Source of the DNA: RGIG8124 sp045130665
GTDB taxonomy: Bacteria > Bacillota > Clostridia > Christensenellales > CAG-917
Direction: 5' to 3'
DNA length: 64,000 nt
Assembly (NCBI GenBank): GCA_045130665.1
Contig: JBGUQC010000001.1
Location: 152,419-216,418, forward strand
The first letter of the stretch is position 1. The number at the start of each line of letters is the position of its first letter. This document shows, one piece after another, positions 59,837-64,000 of this stretch. The translations under genes were made by a program, and so were the position numbers. The notes under the pieces were generated by a model, which was not told the DNA's origin, searched no databases, and saw only the letters and a program-made list of their open reading frames with translations.

Positions 59837-61459
59837 ATGAACGCAGAAAATTTAGGAAAGATTATTACTTTTTTAAGAAAGCAGAACAATTGGACGCAGA
59901 AAGAGCTTGCCAATAAGTTAGGCATTTCAGATAAAACTGTATCCAAATGGGAAACTGGTAGTGGACTACCAGAAATTAGTTTTTTGCCAGATTTAGCAGA
60001 CGTATTCAATGTAACAGTTGATTTCTTGGTTTCAAACAATGCTGTAGATGATTTTGCACTTTATGAATCACTTGTAGATCAATACACACATTCAAACAGA
60101 GCACAAAACAAAATCACAGACCAAATTGTTACATTAACTAAAGACTTTGAACAGGTAAGTAAGTTCGACCCTGAATTGTATACAATTCATGATGTTAAAC
60201 GTGGATTAAGAGACGTCAATGGTATTGGTGTTAAAGCAGGATTAACAAAGGTTTCTGAAGTTTATGGTAAGAAGGTAATAAACGACCACATTATTCCAGT
60301 TGAAGGTGAATTATTCTATCGTGGATATAATGTAAAAGATTTAGTTCATAACTGTGACCAAGTTAATAATACAGGCTTCGAAGAAGCCGTTTTTGTATTA
60401 TTGTCTGGTAAATTACCAACAGCACATGAATTAGAGACATTCAAAAACTCTCTAGCACATTATAGAACTCTTCCTAATAACTTTGTTAAAGACGTTATTA
60501 TGAAGTCTCCTACATCAGATATTATGAACAATATGGCTCGTGGTGTTTTAGCTTTAACATCTTACGACTATTCAGTAAATGATACATCACTTGAAAACGT
60601 TATGAGACAAAGTCTCAAGTTAATTGCAGTATTCCCATTACTCGCAATATACAGTTATCAAGCATATGTTCATTATAGAGAGAATCAAAGCTTAATTATT
60701 CACAATCCAAACTCAAGATATTCAACAGCTGAGAATATGCTTTATTTATTAAGAGCAGATGGTAAATTTACTCAACAGGAAGCAAGATTCTTAGATGCAT
60801 GTTTAATTCTTCATGCAGAGCATGGTGGTGGTAATAACTCAACATTTACTACACATGTAGTAACATCTTCAGGAACAGACACATATTCTGCTATAACTGC
60901 AGCCCTTTGTTCATTAAAAGGACCAAAGCATGGTGGTGCAAACTTAAAAGTTGTTCAAATGATGGATGATTTAAAAGCACACATAAATGGATATGATGAT
61001 TTAGATGGCATATACAATTATGTATCTGACTTATTAGATGGAAAAGCATTTGACCATAAAGGTCTTGTATATGGTATGGGACATGCTGTTTATTCGCTTT
61101 CAGATCCAAGAGCAGTAATATTAAGTGATATTGTTAAAGATTTAGCTGTTGAAAAAGGATTAGAGGATGAATATGCACTTTATAACAAATTCTTATCTAT
61201 TGCAACAGAATTAATTGCAAAGAAGAGAAAGATTTATAAAGGTGTATGTCCAAATGTAGACTTTTATAGTGGATTTGGATATAGAATGTTAGGAATTCCT
61301 GATGAATTATTTACACCTTTGTTTGCTGTTGCAAGAGTTGGAGGATGGAGTGCACATAGAATTGAAGAGTTGTTAAATGCAACAAAAATTATTCGTCCAC
61401 AATATATACACGTGGGTGTACGTAATAAATATATTCCTATTAATAAGAGAAAGAAATAA
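59837..61459 (+). CDS. XRE helix-turn-helix domain fused to citrate synthase
   Basis: A continuous 540-residue frame. Residues 5-66 are an XRE DNA-binding domain: IITFLRKQNNWTQKELANKL, then GISDKTVSKWETGSGLPE. From about residue 75 to the end is citrate synthase: GELFYRGYNVKDL, catalytic His329 in HAEHGGGNN, KGPKHGGANLKV, His416 in GMGHAVYSLSDPRA and Asp475 in CPNVDFYSGFGY. All three catalytic residues are present, so it should condense acetyl-CoA with oxaloacetate; GHA replaces the common GHR. The HTH suggests that it also binds DNA, perhaps its own promoter. One ribosome site precedes the HTH and none is seen at the joint. A strong terminator follows. Confidence 0.93.
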   Translation: MNAENLGKIITFLRKQNNWTQKELANKLGISDKTVSKWETGSGLPEISFLPDLADVFNVTVDFLVSNNAVDDFALYESLVDQYTHSNRAQNKITDQIVTLTKDFEQVSKFDPELYTIHDVKRGLRDVNGIGVKAGLTKVSEVYGKKVINDHIIPVEGELFYRGYNVKDLVHNCDQVNNTGFEEAVFVLLSGKLPTAHELETFKNSLAHYRTLPNNFVKDVIMKSPTSDIMNNMARGVLALTSYDYSVNDTSLENVMRQSLKLIAVFPLLAIYSYQAYVHYRENQSLIIHNPNSRYSTAENMLYLLRADGKFTQQEARFLDACLILHAEHGGGNNSTFTTHVVTSSGTDTYSAITAALCSLKGPKHGGANLKVVQMMDDLKAHINGYDDLDGIYNYVSDLLDGKAFDHKGLVYGMGHAVYSLSDPRAVILSDIVKDLAVEKGLEDEYALYNKFLSIATELIAKKRKIYKGVCPNVDFYSGFGYRMLGIPDELFTPLFAVARVGGWSAHRIEELLNATKIIRPQYIHVGVRNKYIPINKRKK

Positions 61460-61478
61460 AAAATCATTAATAGAATTA

Positions 61479-61516
61479 ATGAATCCTCAAAATAAACGGG
61501 GATTCATTTTTTTTGT
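61479..61516 (+). terminator. Terminator after the citrate synthase gene
   Basis: AATGAATCCTC/GGGGATTCATT, 11 bp with one T-G pair, 9-nt loop, then a T run. Confidence 0.88.
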
Positions 61517-61545
61517 TGTAAAACCTAGTAATTTGGTATATAATG
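61517..61545 (+). promoter_or_regulatory. Rrf2 gene promoter with ACCTA element
   Basis: TTGTAA (61517-61522), 17-nt spacer, TATAAT (61540-61545). AAAACCTAGT in the spacer resembles elements at the metY promoter, suggesting autoregulation. Confidence 0.65.
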
Positions 61546-61573
61546 GGGGTATTAAAAAATTTGGAGAGTAATT

Positions 61574-62005
61574 ATGATATCAACAAGGGGAAGATACGCG
61601 ATAAGAATGATGCTAGATCTTGCAGAGCATGGAAATGAAGAATTCGTGCCATTAAAAGATATTGCAGAAAGACAAGACATTTCAAAAAAATATCTAGAAC
61701 AAATCATCCCAATTTTATCTAGAGCTGGATTTTTAGTTACAAATAGAGGATTCCAAGGTGGATACAAACTTGCAAAGAATCCAGATGCATATACAGTTGG
61801 AGATATTTTAAGAGAAACAGAGAACGGATTGTGTCCAGTTTCATGTCTAAAAGATAGTCCAAATCAATGTCCTAGAGCCGATGGTTGTATGACGCTTCCA
61901 ATGTGGAAAGGGCTCCAAAAAGCGATGAATGATTATTTAGATAGCATAACTCTTCAAGATTTAATAGATAAAAATTCTATCTCAAACGGTAACTATTATA
62001 TATAA
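61574..62005 (+). CDS. Rrf2-family regulator (CymR/IscR-like)
   Basis: A 143-residue winged-helix repressor: STRGRYAIRMMLDLAEHG and ISKKYLEQIIPILSRAGFL are typical. Four Cys residues (87, 91, 99, 105) in the position of the IscR [2Fe-2S] cluster suggest cluster binding, unlike Bacillus CymR, which lacks them. It lies directly upstream of metY and cysK, so control of sulfur amino acid synthesis is likely. GGAGAG precedes the ATG. Confidence 0.88.
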   Translation: MISTRGRYAIRMMLDLAEHGNEEFVPLKDIAERQDISKKYLEQIIPILSRAGFLVTNRGFQGGYKLAKNPDAYTVGDILRETENGLCPVSCLKDSPNQCPRADGCMTLPMWKGLQKAMNDYLDSITLQDLIDKNSISNGNYYI

Positions 62006-62026
62006 ATATATAAACAATACGATTTA

Positions 62027-62060
62027 TGGATGGCTGAAAGATGTCATCCAAAATTTTTTT
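62027..62060 (+). terminator. Terminator after the Rrf2 gene
   Basis: TGGATGGC/GTCATCCA, 8 bp with one G-T, 8-nt loop, then A residues and a T run. Confidence 0.7.
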
Positions 62061-62066
62061 AAAAAA

Positions 62067-62109
62067 ACCTATAAAACCTATTGACAAACTAGGTATTGAT
62101 AAATATAAT
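62067..62109 (+). promoter_or_regulatory. metY-cysK promoter with probable Rrf2 operator
   Basis: TTGACA (62081-62086), 17-nt spacer, TATAAT (62104-62109). ACCTAT occurs at 62067 and 62076, and the inverse TAGGT at 62090, making AAxACCTA...TAGGTxTT around the -35. The same half-site lies in the Rrf2 gene promoter. Confidence 0.72.
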
Positions 62110-62156
62110 GTAGACAACTTTTAAAAATACACAATGAAAAAAGAGGAGATTACATT

Positions 62157-63440
62157 ATGTCTAATTACAAATTTGAAACACTACAGGTACATGTAGGTCA
62201 AGAGAGACCAGACTCTGCAACAGATTCCAGAGCTGTACCTATTTATGCAACCACATCGTATGTCTTTAAAGACTCTAATCAAGCAGCAGGTAGATTTGCT
62301 CTTACCGAATCCGGTAACATCTATACAAGACTAATGAATCCTACCTCAGATATATTTGAGCAAAGAATGGCTGCCTTAGAAGGTGGTGTTGCCGCATTAT
62401 CAACAGCATCTGGTTCATCAGCTATTACATACGCAGTACAAAATATAGCTACGGCAGGAGATCACATTGTTTCTTCAACAAATATTTATGGTGGAACACA
62501 CAATTTATTTGCAAATACATTAAGAGAACAAGGAGTTGAATGCACATTTGTTAATCCAGATGATCCAGAAAACTTCCAAAAGGCAATTAAACCAAATACA
62601 AAGCTTATCTTTGCTGAAACATTAGGAAATCCTAATTCAGATGCAATAGATGTTCAAGCAATTGCAGATGTTGCACACAGAAATGGTATACCACTTATCG
62701 TAGATAACACATTCGCAACACCATATTATTTAAGACCAATTGAGTATGGCGCAGACGTTGTTGTTCATTCTGCAACAAAGTTCATTGGTGGACATGGAAC
62801 AGTAATGGGTGGTGTCATTATTGACTCAGGTAAATTTGACTGGACTCAAAATGACAAATTCCCAGGATTAACAAAACCAAATCCATCATATCACGGAGTA
62901 GTATTTTCTGATGTTGTTGGTAATCTTGCATACATTATTAAGATTCGTACAACTCTATTAAGAGACCAAGGTGCAGCAATCTCACCATTCAACTCATTCT
63001 TACTTTTACAAGGATTAGAGACTTTGTCTCTAAGATTAGAAAGACATGTATCCAATGCATTAAAAGTTGTTGAATACTTAAAGAATCATCCACAAGTAGA
63101 AAGAGTAAACCATCCATCTCAATCCACAGGAAAGAAACAAGAAATATACAAGAAGTATTTCCCAAATGGTGGAGCATCAATCTTTACATTTGATATCAAA
63201 GGTGATAGAGAAAAAGCAAAGAAGTTTACAGAGAGTTTGAAATTATTCTCACTCCTTGCAAACGTTGGTGATGTAAAATCATTAGTAATACATCCAGCAT
63301 CAACAACACACAGTCAATCTTCTGAGGAAGAATTACTTGAAGCTGGAATTAGATCAACAACAATAAGATTATCTATAGGTACAGAACACGTAGATGATAT
63401 CATAGCAGACTTAGAACAAGCATTTGAAGCAGTTAAATAA
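62157..63440 (+). CDS. metY: O-acetylhomoserine sulfhydrylase
   Basis: A 427-residue Cys/Met-metabolism PLP enzyme that makes homocysteine from O-acetylhomoserine and sulfide. FETLQVHVGQERPDSATDSR is the MetY-type start, YTRLMNPTSDIFEQRMAALEGG the cofactor region, and K208 in HSATKFIGGHG binds PLP. Cystathionine gamma-synthases are close, but the length and N-terminus favour MetY. GAGGAG precedes the ATG and cysK follows after 15 nt. Confidence 0.93.
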   Translation: MSNYKFETLQVHVGQERPDSATDSRAVPIYATTSYVFKDSNQAAGRFALTESGNIYTRLMNPTSDIFEQRMAALEGGVAALSTASGSSAITYAVQNIATAGDHIVSSTNIYGGTHNLFANTLREQGVECTFVNPDDPENFQKAIKPNTKLIFAETLGNPNSDAIDVQAIADVAHRNGIPLIVDNTFATPYYLRPIEYGADVVVHSATKFIGGHGTVMGGVIIDSGKFDWTQNDKFPGLTKPNPSYHGVVFSDVVGNLAYIIKIRTTLLRDQGAAISPFNSFLLLQGLETLSLRLERHVSNALKVVEYLKNHPQVERVNHPSQSTGKKQEIYKKYFPNGGASIFTFDIKGDREKAKKFTESLKLFSLLANVGDVKSLVIHPASTTHSQSSEEELLEAGIRSTTIRLSIGTEHVDDIIADLEQAFEAVK

Positions 63441-63455
63441 CCAGGAGGAATAACA

Positions 63456-64000
63456 ATGGGTAAAGTATATACATCCGTAGATCAATTAGTTGGCAATACA
63501 CCACTTGTTGAATTAACAAAAATCGAAGCAAAATATGGTTTAAAGGCAAAAATTTTTGCAAAGCTTGAATACTTCAATCCAGCAGGATCTGTAAAAGACA
63601 GAATCGCAAAAGCAATGATTGATGACGCAGAAGCAAAGGGTTTACTGAATAAAGATTCAGTAATTATTGAGCCAACATCAGGCAATACAGGTATTGGTCT
63701 TGCGTCTGTAGCAACAGCAAGAGGATACAAAATCATTATCGTAATGCCAGAGACCATGTCAGTTGAAAGAAGACAATTAATGAAGGCATATGGAGCAGAA
63801 TTAGTTTTAACAGAAGGTGCAAAAGGCATGAAAGGTGCAATTGCAAAAGCTAATGAACTAAAGGACCAAATTCCAAACAGCTTCATTCCAGGACAATTTG
63901 TAAACCCAGCAAATCCAAAAGCACATTTTGAAACAACTGGTCCAGAAATTTACAACGATTTAGATGGAAAAGTTGACATCTTTGTAGCAGGTGTTGGTAC
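63456..64000 (+). CDS. cysK: Cysteine synthase, 5' part
   Basis: Starts at the ATG at 63456, 7 nt after AGGAGG, and runs off the right edge with 181 codons seen. MGKVYTSVDQLVGNTPLVEL is the standard start, K47 in NPAGSVKDRIA binds PLP, and PTSGNTGIGLASV is the substrate loop. It makes cysteine from O-acetylserine and sulfide. It is in the same operon as metY under the probable Rrf2 operator. Confidence 0.95.
   Translation, partial: MGKVYTSVDQLVGNTPLVELTKIEAKYGLKAKIFAKLEYFNPAGSVKDRIAKAMIDDAEAKGLLNKDSVIIEPTSGNTGIGLASVATARGYKIIIVMPETMSVERRQLMKAYGAELVLTEGAKGMKGAIAKANELKDQIPNSFIPGQFVNPANPKAHFETTGPEIYNDLDGKVDIFVAGVG

Noticed and set aside
62006..62156. SAM riboswitch or T-box upstream of metY
   Set aside because: The space holds a terminator and promoter only; no conserved riboswitch or T-box sequence is visible.

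Overview
The window reads as a stretch of chromosome from a low-G+C anaerobic Bacillota (Clostridia-like, probably an uncultured gut lineage). The reasons are strongly A/T-biased codons, NfnAB, ATP-type PEPCK, HslUV beside topA, a YlmE-SepF-LspA-YlyB cluster, an IspH-S1 fusion, a RqcH homologue, Rrf2 control of cysteine/homocysteine genes and an FMN riboswitch in front of an ECF riboflavin S-component. The lineage is inference; no rRNA is present. Promoter, hairpin and RNA coordinates were worked out by eye.

Layout. 1-2430: end of a repeat-containing protein, a SipW-like signal peptidase and a HigBA-type toxin-antitoxin pair. 2666-14240: topA, hslVU, hisS, an RseC-like protein, thioredoxin, glyA, nth, nfnAB and obgE. 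14320-17171: pckA, two tandem structured small RNAs with separate promoters, and an orphan PBECR4-like gene. 17217-20747: nadD-yqeK fusion, rsfS, nitroreductase and a zinc-ribbon membrane protein. 20763-23067: FMN riboswitch, ribU-tsaE fusion, tsaB and rimI. 23277-29907: icd, a divergent membrane protein, and a GH36 gene heading ylmE-sepF-lspA-rluD. 29950-35900: rqcH, tig-clpP-clpX and engB. 36202-42205: a phosphoesterase and a very short division cluster (mraZ, rsmH, an FtsL-slot protein, ftsA, ftsZ). 42370-52306: nrdR, lysA, M50 protease, scpAB, surE, a BaiN-like flavoprotein, cmk, plsC and ispH-rpsA. 52374-58255: phosphatase, proC-rnhA fusion, a membrane-anchored PadR regulator, a XerS-like recombinase and seven tRNA genes. 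58363-64000: flavoprotein, an XRE-citrate synthase fusion, an Rrf2 regulator, metY and the start of cysK.

Most of this is ordinary housekeeping in dense operons with 1-4 bp overlaps. Unusual points are: several domain fusions (RibU-TsaE, ProC-RNase HI, XRE-citrate synthase, NadD-YqeK, IspH-S1); the paired small RNAs with covarying helices and a pseudoknot; four genes whose start codon lies only 6-7 nt after a -10 box and which lack a Shine-Dalgarno, implying leaderless mRNAs; a hairpin that seems to bridge the ribosome binding site and start of engB; and long disordered extensions on FtsZ, SepF and the FtsL-slot protein. No CRISPR array, insertion sequence or prophage was seen.
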